Assembly (NCBI GenBank): GCA_012295275.1
Contig: CM022668.1
Span: forward strand, 12,200,522 to 12,264,521
Source of the DNA: Chrysomallon squamiferum
Lineage: Eukaryota > Mollusca > Gastropoda > Neomphalida > Peltospiridae
Direction: 5' to 3'
DNA length: 64,000 nucleotides
Below the pieces are notes generated by a model, which was given only the letters and a program-made list of their open reading frames with translations, made no database searches and was not told the origin of the DNA. Positions within the stretch are counted from its first letter, which is position 1. Every line of letters starts with the position of its first letter. The position numbers and the translations under genes were made by a program. This document shows, piece after piece, positions 11,858-23,141 of this stretch.

Positions 11858-12277
11858 GTAAGTCTTTTAAAAAACAGCAAGGCATTACATAACTGTTAGT
11901 ATCTTACACTGTATAAATTATATATATTACTTATCTACCAGCTGTGATTAATTTTATATTGTCATTGGTGGATTTTCACAGTTAAGACTTCTTATTATAT
12001 TTTGCTTTTATTTTAAAATATTTTATTGTTTTATTTTTATTGTTTAGCAATCAGTATATGATGAAGTATGTTCCCATTTTTTCCCATTCTAGATTTTTTT
12101 TTTTTTAAGTATTTTTTTTAATATTTTTTAATAACATTTTATTTTATTATTTACTCACTTCATTTTGATATTTTTAATTTTTTTTTTAATGGTCAGTTGT
12201 TTTTTTTTTCTTTTTTTTAAAATATAGAATATTTAAATTTCAAATATTTAAATTTATCGATTGGTTTTGTCTGACAG
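11858..12277 (+). other. Intron
   Basis: Intron of 0.42 kb, T-rich, with acceptor TTTTGTCTGACAG. Nothing else is seen. Confidence 0.75.
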
Positions 12278-12355
12278 GCCGGTTGCCCCACCTGCACCCA
12301 AGGTGGAGACTAAAAAAGTCGAAGCTTTTGTTCCACCACCACCACCACCTCCAAG
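12278..12355 (+). CDS. Titin-like gene, small PEVK-like exon (26 codons)
   Basis: This is a 78-nt phase 2-2 exon reading PVAPPAPKVETKKVEAFV and then a run of seven prolines. Donor GTGAAT. Junction codon Arg. This is the classic size and composition of a PEVK exon. Confidence 0.83.
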
Positions 12356-13508
12356 GTGAATAGCAAACACCTGCTTTACATCTCACCTGCTCTTTCATTT
12401 TAAACAGAAACAGTCAGACTTGTATACATAATTATGTACATACATATACATGTGTGTGTGTGTGTGTGTGTATGTGTAAAGTACTATAAATCCATTAAGA
12501 ACAAGTTTATATATTTATAGGTATGCCATTTAAGATTATGTTTATTTTAGTAATAAATTTAAGATTAAATTTTTTTTCCCCATGGAATTTGAATGACTGT
12601 GTGTAAGGAATGACCTGCTTTTAATTTCCAGTTTTAAAATAAATAGAACCATTTTTAAAAAAAAAACACTTTTAGTGAATTAATTAGTCATTAATAATAA
12701 TTTTCTTTTAATTTCAACTCACATTTTCTAAAAAGAATTTTTTTTTTTTTTTTTTTTTAATATTTGGTTTTATTTTGGTTTTCATCAACCCCAATTTTTA
12801 AATTTTTTTTTTTTTTTTTAAATTTTTTTTTTTTAATTATTATTATTTTTATTAAAGAGATCTTTTGTAGAAAACCTTTTTTAATATCTCCTTTATTCTT
12901 TATTAATTATGAAATAGTTTTAAAAAATGAAAAAGAAAAGGATTATTAAGAATTAGCCTGTTAAAATAGTTAAAAATGGGTTGAAAATGGCCTAATACTT
13001 TGCAACCCTAGTCTATTTTAATGGCCTAACTGAACTGGTCTAATGAGATTGTCATCTGCTATTTTTATTTCTGAGGGTAGTAAAAAAAAAATGTCTACCT
13101 GATGTAGTCAGATGCAGAAATAACCCATGTGGAATAACACAAAAGGATTCTTTTCTGTAATAATAATTATATCTAATATTTGTTAAAATATTTTCTTTTA
13201 AAAATAATAAAAAGACAAAGAACATAAAATGGATGTTTTTTCTACAGTAATTTTTTTTGTCCCATTTGACTTTGTTTAATTCAGTTTAAAAAATAATAGA
13301 TAAAATAAATAATTAAATAAATAAATAAATAATTAAGAAAACATAATTTTTATTTTTTTTTGTCTTAAAAATAAGATTCTTTTCAAAGGAATCTAAAATC
13401 TCCAAATTTTTACTTTCAGAATTCAAATATCTTTAACTTTTTTCTCTCTTTATTCCAGTTCTTTTTTCTTTTCTTTAAAAAGCCCACGTAAAACTATTTT
13501 CCTTTCAG
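12356..13508 (+). other. Intron
   Basis: Intron of 1.15 kb with a TG run at about 12449-12470 and poly-T near 12740 and 12805. Acceptor TTTTCCTTTCAG. No further coding sequence is seen. Confidence 0.75.
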
Positions 13509-13706
13509 TGAACAAGTGAAAGTTCCACCTAAGAAAATCCCTCCCCCAACAGCACAAAAACCTAAGAGCCCCACCCTTACAAGGGTGAGGCCCTCAAAGC
13601 AGGCCCCTGTTGAAGCTCCTAAACCCATTGTACTTCGACAGGAGCCACCTCCTTGGACTCCAGAAAAAATAGATGTTCCTACAGCTGTACAGAAATATCC
13701 CAAGGG
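13509..13706 (+). CDS. Titin-like gene, PEVK-like exon (66 codons)
   Basis: This is a 198-nt exon, phase 2 at both ends. It reads EQVKVPPKKIPPPTAQK at the start, continues with Pro/Lys/Arg/Glu/Val blocks and contains PPPWTPEKIDVPT, related to the KPWTAPP units at 8416. Unlike the other exons of this block it ends in GG instead of AG (donor GTCAGT), so whatever follows starts with Gly. An open frame runs about 30 bases further, but only GTCAGT keeps phase 2 with the next exon. Confidence 0.83.
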
Positions 13707-13747
13707 GTCAGTCATTTGGGTGTGGTCAGCATGAAGTTTTGATGTAG

Positions 13748-13781
<34 letters not shown>

Positions 13782-13839
13782 TGATTTTAGTTTTCTTAGT
13801 TTGTTTCCAAAATAATAGTTTAGTAGAATGGAGATAAAA

Positions 13840-13886
<47 letters not shown>

Positions 13887-14148
13887 ATGGAATATAGATG
13901 TATGTAAAATACTAGTGATATATATATATATTTTTAAGCTAATTAATTAAATATGAAATTTCAGGAAAAATAAATTAATGATAATACTATTAGTACTACT
14001 AATAATAATGAATTAAGTATTCAAAAAGAATTCAGTTTAAAAAAGTAGAAATTTCAGCCATATGTAATAATTGTATATATGGGTTTATCAGTTTTATGAA
14101 GTAATGTAAGAATAGAATAAGATGGAAAATGATTTTGTAAATTTGATA

Positions 14149-14183
<35 letters not shown>

Positions 14184-14273
14184 AATAATTAATAAAAATG
14201 ATAATAGCATTATGGCAAGTAAATATTAGTTTTAATTTATTATTCAAATAAATATATAAATAATAAAAAATAA

Positions 14274-14306
<33 letters not shown>

Positions 14307-14337
14307 TTCTTACATGTAAAACAAAATTTATACTTCT

Positions 14338-14394
<57 letters not shown>

Positions 14395-14409
14395 GTAATA
14401 GTAATAGTA

Positions 14410-14444
<35 letters not shown>

Positions 14445-15902
14445 CATAATAATAATAACAATAATAATAACTTCTGTAAAATAAAATATACTGGGGTAAT
14501 TAATATTAAGATGGTAGCTAAAGGTTTTCCCCTTCTTCTCCAGTTAAAATCTGTTCAGTTTCCCTTGTTTTTGTTTTTCTAGATATCACCGTCAAGAAAT
14601 AGTTTTTTAAACCCTTCCTTCAGAGAGTGCTGCCCTTTGTTTGATTGTGTCCCTTTTCCTCAATTTAGTATCATGTTTGATTATTTCCCTTTTTGATTAC
14701 ATCCATTTTATTTGTACCCTTTTTTTTTTTTTTTTTTTGTTGTTGTTTTGTTCACCACATACAAAATGTATTTTCATTTTCAGCTTTCATTTTTTAATTT
14801 AAGATGGAAATTGTGATTTTAATTTTTGTATATATGTATAGTTATGAATAAACCTTTTTGATTTTTATACATTTTTAAATATTATATATAAATTTGAATT
14901 TTAATATAAATATGAATATAGATTTGTAATTTTATTTATTTGTTTGTATGTTTGTGTGTTGTTTGTGTGTTGATGTGCTTTCATTGTTAAAGTGTCCAGT
15001 AGGAATTCAAAACACATCTCAACATAAATAATCTACTGTTCCTTGACATAATATTTTTAACTTTCTTGTTTATATATTTCAAAAATTTATTGATATTTTG
15101 TTCTGATGGCTGTTTGGGTTTTTTTTATTTTTTTTTATTTTTAAAAAAAATCTTTTAAGTTCATTGTAATTTTTCTTAGAACTACAAAAAAGAAAGAAAA
15201 TAAATTAATAAATTAAGACAAAGATACTTTCCAAAAATAAAATTTTTTATTTTATTTTATTTTATTTTAATTATGTTAATTTATCTATAACACAGATTTA
15301 TGAGATGTGTTTGTCAAGGTTACATTCTCTGTGCTTTTCTTTACATTGTTTGAATATCGTAATTCTCTCCCTTTTAATTTTCTCATAGTTACTATTTGTG
15401 TAGTGATTAAGTGTCAGTTTAATGTATAAATAACAAGCAGGGATTGTGAAATAAGTGCTAGAAATATTTATTTTAATTAAATTAAAATTACACTGAAAGA
15501 AAATTAAAATATTAAATGTATTATTGATGATGATGATAATGATTTTAAGAAAGGCATTTATTTATTTAGTTATTTATTTATACTTTTAAAGGTTTTCACT
15601 CTCAATTACCTTAAAAAAAAATTCAATATATTATCAATTATTTAATTTTGGTTTTTGACAGAATTCATTATAGAAAATTTATTCTGTTTTTAATTCAGTT
15701 TAAAAAATGAAAAAAAAAAAAAAATAATAAAAAAAAAAATTAAATAAATAAATAATAATAATAATATTAATTGAACAATTTACTTCTGATAATAATAATA
15801 ATAATAATAATAATACACCATATATATATATATAATATACAATAAATAATCAAAGTTATTTCACAGTTCCTCATATTAAATATTGTGTTTAATTTACCAC
15901 AG
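13707..15902 (+). other. Intron
   Basis: Intron of 2.2 kb with poly-T (about 13750-13780), an AAAT tract (about 13836-13887), AAT tracts (14151-14170, 14340-14394), a TA run (about 14280-14306) and a few loose copies of TTTGATTATTTCCCTTT near 14637-14720. No exon found. Confidence 0.7.
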
Positions 15903-15956
15903 GCCTCCTATCACTCAGGAAATATCCACCATTGCTATTAAACTCTTAGACTCCAG
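15903..15956 (+). CDS. Titin-like gene, small linker exon (18 codons)
   Basis: This is a 54-nt phase 2-2 exon after TTTACCACAG with donor GTTTGG. It reads PPITQEISTIAIKLLDS. It is the last exon of the phase 2-2 block and leads into the first Ig exon. Its short length and mixed composition make it less certain than its neighbours, but frame and phase fit on both sides. Confidence 0.7.
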
Positions 15957-16186
15957 GTTTGGAGAAACTACTTTATAAGCTTGGTGTTAAAAATAACCAG
16001 TGTTAACTATTAACATTAACCTTGGTGTTGAACTGTTGAAAATATAGCAGGCATTGACTATTATTAATAAGTTTGCCATTAATTGGTTTAATATAAAGTG
16101 TGAAATATTAATTATGAGCTTTACATTATAAAAATAACCATTCTAAATCTGTTTCTCTTATTCTCTGTATATATGTAGCTTTTCAT

Positions 16187-16272
<86 letters not shown>

Positions 16273-16895
16273 ATGTTACTGCTTTTTAAATAATATTTAA
16301 AATAACTTTATTATGCCACTAATATGTTATTAAAGGAAGAGCAAAAGTTTTTAACATTTTCACAAAAGTATTTCACCAGACCATTTAATAATCTTTAATT
16401 AGAACAAAGATGCTTCTTTCTAGCAGATAAAAGATTATCAGAACATAATACTACTATTAATGCATAAATGTCTCATATCCTATACCCAACTGTATTATAT
16501 CAACAGTTTATTATACCTTCAGCTGTGTCATAATTATGTTTTGTGAAAATGTTGAGAATTTGGTATGGTTCCTGCTACAAGTTTTAAATGTATTTATTAT
16601 ATTATATTATATTATATTATATTATTTTATTATTTTTTATTTTTTATTTTTAAAAATTGTTTTTTTCTACTGGAAGGGGGTTATATATAAAATAAACTTT
16701 TTTAAAATAAATGCTTTAGTAATATTTAAAATTTAAATTACATTAAACCTAAAACAATTAATTTACATTTGTTAAATAATAAATAATGAAATGAAGCCAA
16801 AATTTAAAACATGATTTTCACACATAAAATTTTAAAAGCATAGTTCTGTTAAATTTTTCTTTTCTTTTAATTTGAAATTTCATTATATTATAAAA

Positions 16896-16931
<36 letters not shown>

Positions 16932-17191
16932 ATTTTATATATTTTGCTTTACAATAACCCATTAAGATATTGTTATATAATGTGAACAGTACCTGAATGA
17001 TACTATTTGTTCTTCTGCTGTTACATTTTTTTATTTGATGATAACATTATTAATATTGTTATTTGATTTTGAATTTTGTTCATGTTGTTAAAAAACCAAG
17101 TTTCTATTTTGTTATGTTTTTATTAATATAATCACATTTTTACACCCACGTTTTGAAATGTAATTCACTGCAGAGAAACTAGGCACAATTT

Positions 17192-17227
<36 letters not shown>

Positions 17228-17522
17228 TAAATGGTAAATTCGACATGATAGAAAATAAAAGTCAAGTTTTTTGTTTGGCTTATAAAATTATTTGATTATT
17301 TGAATTTTCATTTATTATATTTATTTAATTTAATTAATTTATTTATTTATTTATTTATTTATTATTGCTTTTAATAGTATTATTACTTTATTACTTGAGC
17401 TTTTAATGCTGGTATTTCAGTTACTATTTGCAATATTACTACTTATATATTATTTTTTGTATTGTTGTTATTATATTACTGCTTTTATATTATAATTGCT
17501 TTTATTACTGCTATTATTATTA

Positions 17523-17553
<31 letters not shown>

Positions 17554-17912
17554 GCATTTGTTATTCAGATTATCAAATTATTTTTACAATCGAAATAATA
17601 ATTCAAAAGTTTTGTAATTGTTTGTAAAATATAATGATTAGATTGAATATTTTCCTAATAATTATGTTTACTAATTAAACAGTAAAAACCTAATTTATTT
17701 TTGACTTCCAATGTATATTAATGCTGAAACCAATTAATATAATGTTGTTGTTTTTTTTTGTGTTTTTTTTTTCCAGATGACATTTTCAATTATAAAATTA
17801 TGACTTGGTTTATTCAAATGATATCCACTTCCAGTGTATAATCTAAATATTTAAATTAAGTAACACTTCAGCTATTTAAATTATAAAATTAACTTTTTGA
17901 ATTTATTTACAG
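15957..17912 (+). other. Intron with long CT tract
   Basis: Intron of 2 kb. It contains a 79-base CT tract (16191-16269), an ATTAT pentanucleotide run (about 16595-16624), a TA run (about 16900-16928), AAT (about 17194-17224) and TTTA/TTA blocks. No exon is visible. Confidence 0.7.
16191..16269. repeat. CT dinucleotide microsatellite
   Basis: Uninterrupted CT repeat of about 39 units inside the intron before Ig1. Confidence 0.95.
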
Positions 17913-18152
17913 CCAACAACCTGACCATGAGAGTGCAGTTCGTGAATACATCAGGAGGGAGGGCATGGAACCCCCCCTGGAGGACATTTTTGACAAAACG
18001 AAACCACGCCCACCAAAGTTCAAGACTCAGATAAAACCATTACTCAAACTCAGGGAAAACGATGCAGTTCATTTTGAGTGTCGTCTTGTTCCCATGGGCG
18101 ACCCTAACTATGCAAGTTGAGTGGTTTAAAGATGGCCAACCTCTTCATCATG
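17913..18152 (+). CDS. Titin-like gene, Ig1 N-terminal half, with one-base frameshift
   Basis: The exon enters in phase 2 (Ser junction). A basic/acidic leader (QQPDHESAVREYIRREG) runs into the first Ig domain: PPKFKTQIKPLLKLREND, then VHFECRLVPMGDPN (B-strand Cys). After AAC at 18106-18108 one extra T (18109) shifts the frame, giving TGA at 18118. Past that T the frame reads MQVEWFKDGQPLHHG, exactly the expected C-strand with the Ig tryptophan, up to a GTGAGT donor. Removing one base restores the phase 1 needed by the next exon at 19066. The exon is therefore real. The shift is probably a sequence error, less likely an inactivating allele. The domain is close in style to titin and kettin Ig domains. 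Confidence 0.85.
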
Positions 18153-18439
18153 GTGAGTGTAAATTGTGTACTTCTTAGAATGTGGAACAGGATTTATTTT
18201 ATTTTTTATTTTTTAATTTTAATTTTATTTTTGAATTTTTTTTATTATTATTATTATTATTTTTTTTTCTTTTTTTTTCATCTTATTTTATTTTTCTTAT
18301 TTTCTTATTTATTTATTAAAATATTTATTATTTTTTTAATTTATTTATTATTACTATTATTATGATTATTATTATTATTATTATTTTTATTCATTTATTT
18401 ATTTATTATTACTATTTTTATTATTATTATTATTATTAT

Positions 18440-18486
<47 letters not shown>

Positions 18487-18696
18487 TTGTAAACTAATAG
18501 TAATAATAATAATTTCCCAAAGCAGTATGAGAGCAAGAAATAGCTTTCTGAAAATAATAAATAAATAATAAAAAAATGCTTGTCTAAAATAATTTCTTTG
18601 ATAGGTATAATAATAATAAATATTAATTTTATTTATTAAAACTAATTACAAAAATGTTATTGTTATCTTCTTCTTCTTCTTCTTCTTCTTCTTCTT

Positions 18697-18755
<59 letters not shown>

Positions 18756-18933
18756 CTTCTTCTTGATTCTTATTGTTATTGAAGCTTTTTATTAGTATTA
18801 GTATTAATATTATTACTATTAGTATTGTTATTGTTATTATTAATATTGTTATTATTATTATTAATACTATTATTTTTTTATTATTATTACTATTATTATT
18901 ACAATTATTATTATTACTATTATTGTTATTATT

Positions 18934-18968
<35 letters not shown>

Positions 18969-19065
18969 TATTATTGAACACAATATTTAACAGTGAAACT
19001 AAAATACAAACACACAGACACACACAAAAACATGCTATTAATTGATATATTTACTCTGTTTCTAG
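18153..19065 (+). other. Intron packed with microsatellites
   Basis: Intron of 0.9 kb made almost wholly of simple repeats: TTA blocks at 18245-18485, a TCT tract (18667-18726), TTA (about 18724-18754) and an ATC tract (18935-18967). Both strands show long homopolymeric reading frames that are artefacts of this. Confidence 0.85.
18667..18967. repeat. Compound TCT / TTA / ATC microsatellite
   Basis: About 20 TCT units, followed by TTA units, an imperfect TTA/GTT stretch, and about 11 ATC units. It lies 100 bases before the exon at 19066. Confidence 0.9.
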
Positions 19066-19209
19066 GTTACCGGTTCAAACCCATGTATGACTTTGGTTTC
19101 GTTGCTCTGGACATTCTGTATGTTTATGCTGAGGACTCTGGGATCTACTCCTGCCGAGCCACCAATGCCTATGGTGAAGATACAACTACAGCAGAAGTCA
19201 GATGTAAAG
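19066..19209 (+). CDS. Titin-like gene, Ig1 C-terminal half
   Basis: This is a 144-nt exon, phase 1 to phase 1, after TGTTTCTAG with donor GTTTGT. It reads YRFKPMYDFGFVALDIL then YVYAEDSGIYSCRATN, with the DSGxYxC signature of the Ig F-strand, and ends in VRCK. The DFGFVALDIL-YVYAEDSG string is typical of titin and kettin/sallimus Ig domains and is the strongest single family marker in the window. With the exon at 17913 it completes Ig1, with both core cysteines. Confidence 0.93.
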
Positions 19210-19660
19210 GTTTGTATTTCCCGTTCCAGACAGTACTCTGAATTTTCGTTAACTGATTTGGATGGAATGCCATTTTAAATATTTTTTTAAATTCCTCTTT
19301 TGTAGTTAATCAGGGTTTTATCAGTAGAATGTGTGGGATATATTAATACATAAATTCACTGATAGTAAATATAATTAAGTTAATTTATATAAGTAAAAAC
19401 ATTTATATATTGTACACTGCTATGAGTAAATACAATTTTAAATAATCTTTAATGATAGATATCAGATCTGTCATTATGTTTAATAATAAATAATAATGGG
19501 ATTTATAAAAATAATTCCTCATTATTACTATTGTTATTATTGTTGTTGTTGCTATTTTTATTATTATTATAATTAGTACTACCTCTACTATTTTTAAAAT
19601 TATTAGTATTTTCTAGACATATTTCTAACTTACTATAAGATTTTAATTTTCTGATTTCAG
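19210..19660 (+). other. Intron
   Basis: Intron of 0.45 kb, AT-rich with a TTA patch near 19525-19570. Acceptor TTTCTGATTTCAG. Confidence 0.8.
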
Positions 19661-19742
19661 CAAAGAAAGCCATTATTATGGATACTCAGTTGCCAGGAGA
19701 TGGAGCCACCAGACTCCTTGAGATGGAGCAACACTGGAGAAG
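19661..19742 (+). CDS. Titin-like gene, linker exon Ig1-Ig2 (about 27 codons)
   Basis: This is an 82-nt exon, phase 1 in and phase 2 out (GTAAAT donor). It reads KKAIIMDTQLPGDG then ATRLLEMEQHWRR. It joins Ig1 to Ig2. The LPGDG-x-RLLEMEQ part resembles inter-Ig linkers of kettin/titin proteins, which is a family-level impression rather than a search result. Confidence 0.85.
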
Positions 19743-20074
19743 GTAAATTGTTACTGTTACTATTATTATTATTATTATTATTATTATTACTGTTGTTATA
19801 ATTATTATTGACATTATTATTATTGTCATTATTATTATTATTATTAATTTCATTATTAATATTATTTATTATTGTTAAAGAATTATTGTTATTATTATTA
19901 ATTTTTATTACTACATTACTGTTATTATTATTATTATTATTAATATTTTAAAGTATGAAAATTGTTAAAATTATATTTTATAACAGTAATTACAGTTGTT
20001 TAAACATCGGTTCGAAAAAATCATTAAAAAAAAACAAAAAAACATTTGTTTATAAATATTTTTTATAATTCCAG
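19743..20074 (+). other. Intron
   Basis: Short intron of imperfect TTA repeats and an A-rich end. Acceptor TATAATTCCAG. Confidence 0.8.
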
Positions 20075-20255
20075 TCAAATGGATCTCGAAGAAAAATACA
20101 TCGAGGAACCGCAACCTCGATGTCCACCGACCTTCGACCTCAAACCAGAACCAGTCGAGACGGGTGAAGGAGAACCCGCCAAATTCCTCGTCAAAGTCAG
20201 TGGATTCCCCCGCCCGCGAGTCTCGTGGTGGGTGAATGGAAGTCTGATTGTGGGG
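20075..20255 (+). CDS. Titin-like gene, Ig2 N-terminal half
   Basis: This is a 181-nt exon, phase 2 in and phase 0 out (GTAAGT donor). It starts QMDLEEKYIEEPQPR, then the A-strand PPTFDLKPEP, the B-strand AKFLVKVSGFPRP (Val in place of the usual Cys) and the C-strand VSWWVNGSLIVG with the core Trp. It is GC-richer than its flanks and the splice sites are strong. Confidence 0.92.
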
Positions 20256-20521
20256 GTAAGTGTTATGTATATTGTGTATTGCACGTGTTGATTATTGGAA
20301 GTATCTAACATCTCCCTGTTAGAAGGTTCATAATTGGAATTAAAAATTTTAAAAGAATGAAAAGTAAATGTGTGGACATCTTGTGAAATTAGTTCTTGAG
20401 GTTTATTTATTTAAGGTTTATGATAATGATATTAATAAAAATAGAAATTGGGAAAAAAAAATATATATATATATATAATCATAATAAGAATAACAACAAC
20501 AATAACAATAACAACAACAAC

Positions 20522-20553
<32 letters not shown>

Positions 20554-20906
20554 ACATTGTAAAAATTCATTAAAAAGACCATATAAAATTAGCAGTGAAG
20601 TAAAATAAAATAAGTAATTAGTAATAACAATAATAATAAGAAGACTAAATAATTAAATAAAAAAATAAATCAATAAATAACATATAGTAATCACTAGTTA
20701 CATTAAAGTATCTTCAGATTTTTTTAATGAATATTTTTTCCTCTGTGCTGAAGGATTTAATATTGAAAGTCATGTATAATGGAATGATAAACTATCTGAT
20801 AACAACAAAAATAAAATTAAAAAGTGAACAAAAAATAAAATTAATTAAATAAAACATACACTCCACCTCTAATAACCACTAATCATGTTAAAATTTTGTT
20901 TCCCAG
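20256..20906 (+). other. Intron
   Basis: Intron of 0.65 kb with a TA run (about 20461-20477) and AAC/AAT repeats (about 20490-20550). Acceptor TTTGTTTCCCAG. Confidence 0.8.
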
Positions 20907-21093
20907 GGTTCACGATTCAAAGTCACCTACGATGGGATGATGAACTACCTGATAATTCCACGATGTCGTGAATACGATGCAGGACAGATCCGCGTGGTCT
21001 GTAAGAATTCCGAGGGAGAGGCCGAGTGCAGCACTTCCCTCGTTGTCATGCCCAAAGAGGACTGGAGAGCCAAACTGAGGCAGGCTCCAAAAG
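20907..21093 (+). CDS. Titin-like gene, Ig2 C-terminal half and linker
   Basis: This is a 187-nt exon, phase 0 in and phase 1 out. It reads GSRFKVTYDGMMNYLII, then PRCREYDAGQIRVVCKN (F-strand Cys), then the G-strand TSLVVMP, and goes on to KEDWRAKLRQAPK. An Ig domain followed by a charged DWRxxLxxAP linker is a layout I associate with sallimus/kettin-type titins. Confidence 0.92.
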
Positions 21094-21616
21094 GTGCGAT
21101 GTTACGACAGAATATGTGTTTCCTGTGTGAAGATAGAGAGATGTGTTGTTGTTTGGAATAAGTTAATTTGAGAAAGCGTTTTATAAATAATTTTGAAAAT
21201 TTTAAAAGATTGTGAAGGTTTTTTTTTTTTTTTTTTTTAAAATGTAAAAGATTGTAATTAAAATTAATTTCTGAATTTTGTTTTTGTTTTTAAATGTTTT
21301 GAAGATTTTTATTTTATATTTTTTAAATTTTAAAGAATTAATATTTTTGAAAGACTTTTTAATTCTGAAAAAAATAATTATTTGATATTAATAATAAATA
21401 TAATGATGATGATGTTGATGATGATGTTGATGATGATAACAGAATTAGAATTAAAAATAACTAAAATCTAAATTTTTAATTTATTTATAAAACATTAAAT
21501 AAATAAATAAATTAATTAATAATAATAATAAATATTTTTGTTACGATTTTCATTTTTTTCATAATACTTCTAACACTAACAATTATGAATTCTTCTTTTT
21601 AAAAAAAAATGTATAG
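21094..21616 (+). other. Intron
   Basis: Intron of 0.5 kb, AT-rich with a GATGAT patch near 21403-21437. Acceptor AATGTATAG. Confidence 0.75.
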
Positions 21617-21733
21617 GTGAGCTAGAGATAGAACTGGAAAGAAGGAAGAAGATAGAACTAAGGAGTGTTGAACTCGACAGAGCCTTCAAGAAACCAAAAG
21701 CAACAGAATACGAATTGAGACAACTTGAAAAAT
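21617..21733 (+). CDS. Titin-like gene, charged helical linker exon (39 codons)
   Basis: This is a 117-nt phase 1-1 exon with a strong GTAAGT donor. It reads GELEIELERRKKIELRS then VELDRAFKKPKATEYELRQ in two stretches. Alternating Glu/Lys/Arg with Leu spacing suggests a single long helix or coiled-coil spacer between Ig2 and Ig3. Confidence 0.88.
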
Positions 21734-22124
21734 GTAAGTTCTGAAATCAAACCCAGCTAAAGATAGAAAAGCCACTGGCATTTTATTACTTAGAATTTTA
21801 TATTTTACAGTTTCAATATATAATTGTTATTTTTAATTTTATTACTATTTTTATTATTATTATTATTTTTTTTATAGTTTATTTTATATTTTATTTATTT
21901 GTTTTATTTTTATTTAATTTAAATTTATTGTTTATTTGTATATTTATTTATTTATTTATTTATTTTTTGCTTATTTTTTATTTTATTTATTCATTCATTC
22001 ATTTATTTATTTATTTACTTATATACTTACTTATTTATTTATTTATTTATTTATTTATATATTTACTTATATACTACTTATTTACTATTTATTTACTTAT
22101 TTACTTACTTATTTATTTACATAG
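21734..22124 (+). other. Intron
   Basis: Intron of 0.4 kb, mostly TTTA and TTAC-type tetranucleotide repeats from about 21940 to 22120, running straight into the acceptor TTACATAG. Confidence 0.8.
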
Positions 22125-22386
22125 CTGCTGACTACAAGGTAAAAATGCGACGTGACCACGAAGTCGTCACAGCAGAGCAGCAGTACATCAGCATCCACAC
22201 ACAGCTGATGCCCACGAAGAAGCCGACTGCGGAGAGAGCCAGCATGGTGACAATAATGCCGGATGTTGCCAAGATGGCCGAAGAACCAGCAGTAGCAGAA
22301 AAACAGATCGTTCTGGAGCAGGGAGAGCCTCCAGTGTTCTCCAAACCTCTCAGACCTCAAAGAGTCACTGAGGGCAGCTCAGTGCA
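22125..22386 (+). CDS. Titin-like gene, linker and start of Ig3
   Basis: This is a 262-nt exon, phase 1 in and phase 2 out. It begins ADYKVKMRRDHEVVTAEQQ (a charged linker), continues through a Met-rich segment, and enters Ig3 at GEPPVFSKPLRPQRV. It stops inside the B-strand (SSVQ, codon CA split). The next exon completes it with LEVHFKG. Confidence 0.92.
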
Positions 22387-22520
22387 GTAAGTAGCTTTAG
22401 TTGCAGTGTCAGAGGCACTGGGATCTAATACCAGTAATAGCTGAAATGAGTTTTAATTTAAAAAAAAAAAAAAATTTGTTTAAATTTATTTTTGTTGTTT
22501 CTTTATTTTTTTATATTTTT

Positions 22521-22563
<43 letters not shown>

Positions 22564-22986
22564 TTGTTATTATTAATAATTAATTATTATTTTATTATTT
22601 TTTTTATTATTTTATATTTCATAATTTTTATTATTTTCTTTTTCATTTTGTTCTTTTAAGCAGAGTTATTTTAGTATCAGAAAAAATTTAATATTAAAGA
22701 CTTTATAACTAAGATAAAAAAATGATTGTTTTTCTTTTTTATTGTTATTATTTAAATAAAGTATCAGTTAGATGTACTTTTATCTTTATTAATACTTTTA
22801 AAGTAGCATAGATTGGCATGAAATAAAATGACATTAAAAAGATTAATAATAATAATAATAAAGTTAAAAATAGTCATTGGTATTTTTACCACAATTTTAA
22901 AATTTCTTTTAATTATTAATTTGTTTTAATAATTAGAATATAATTATGTATTTATTATTTTATTTATTATGTTATGAATGAAAATT

Positions 22987-23048
<62 letters not shown>

Positions 23049-23053
23049 TTCAG
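22387..23053 (+). other. Intron
   Basis: Intron of 0.67 kb with TTTA tracts at about 22524-22564 and 22987-23040. The second tract serves as the T-rich region before the acceptor TTTTTTTTCAG. Confidence 0.8.
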
Positions 23054-23141
23054 ACTGGAGGTACACTTCAAAGGAACACCACCTCCAGCCATTACCTGGT
23101 ACAGAGACAGTTTTGAAATTCAGCCATCCAGAGATTTCCAG
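23054..23141 (+). CDS. Titin-like gene, Ig3 middle exon
   Basis: This is an 88-nt exon, phase 2 in and phase 0 out. It reads LEVHFKGTPPPAITWYR then DSFEIQPSRDFQ, i.e. B-strand, C-strand with the core Trp, and C' to D strands. Val replaces the B-strand Cys. Ig3 is the only domain here split over three exons. Confidence 0.92.

Noticed and set aside
17777-17800. Exon after the TTTTTTTTCCAG acceptor at about 17776
   Set aside because: The frame in phase 2 meets TGA immediately; the next acceptor at 17912 gives the real exon.
18646-19045. Asn/Asp/Lys or Leu/Ser homopolymer frames
   Set aside because: Translation of TTA, TCT and ATC microsatellites in an intron.
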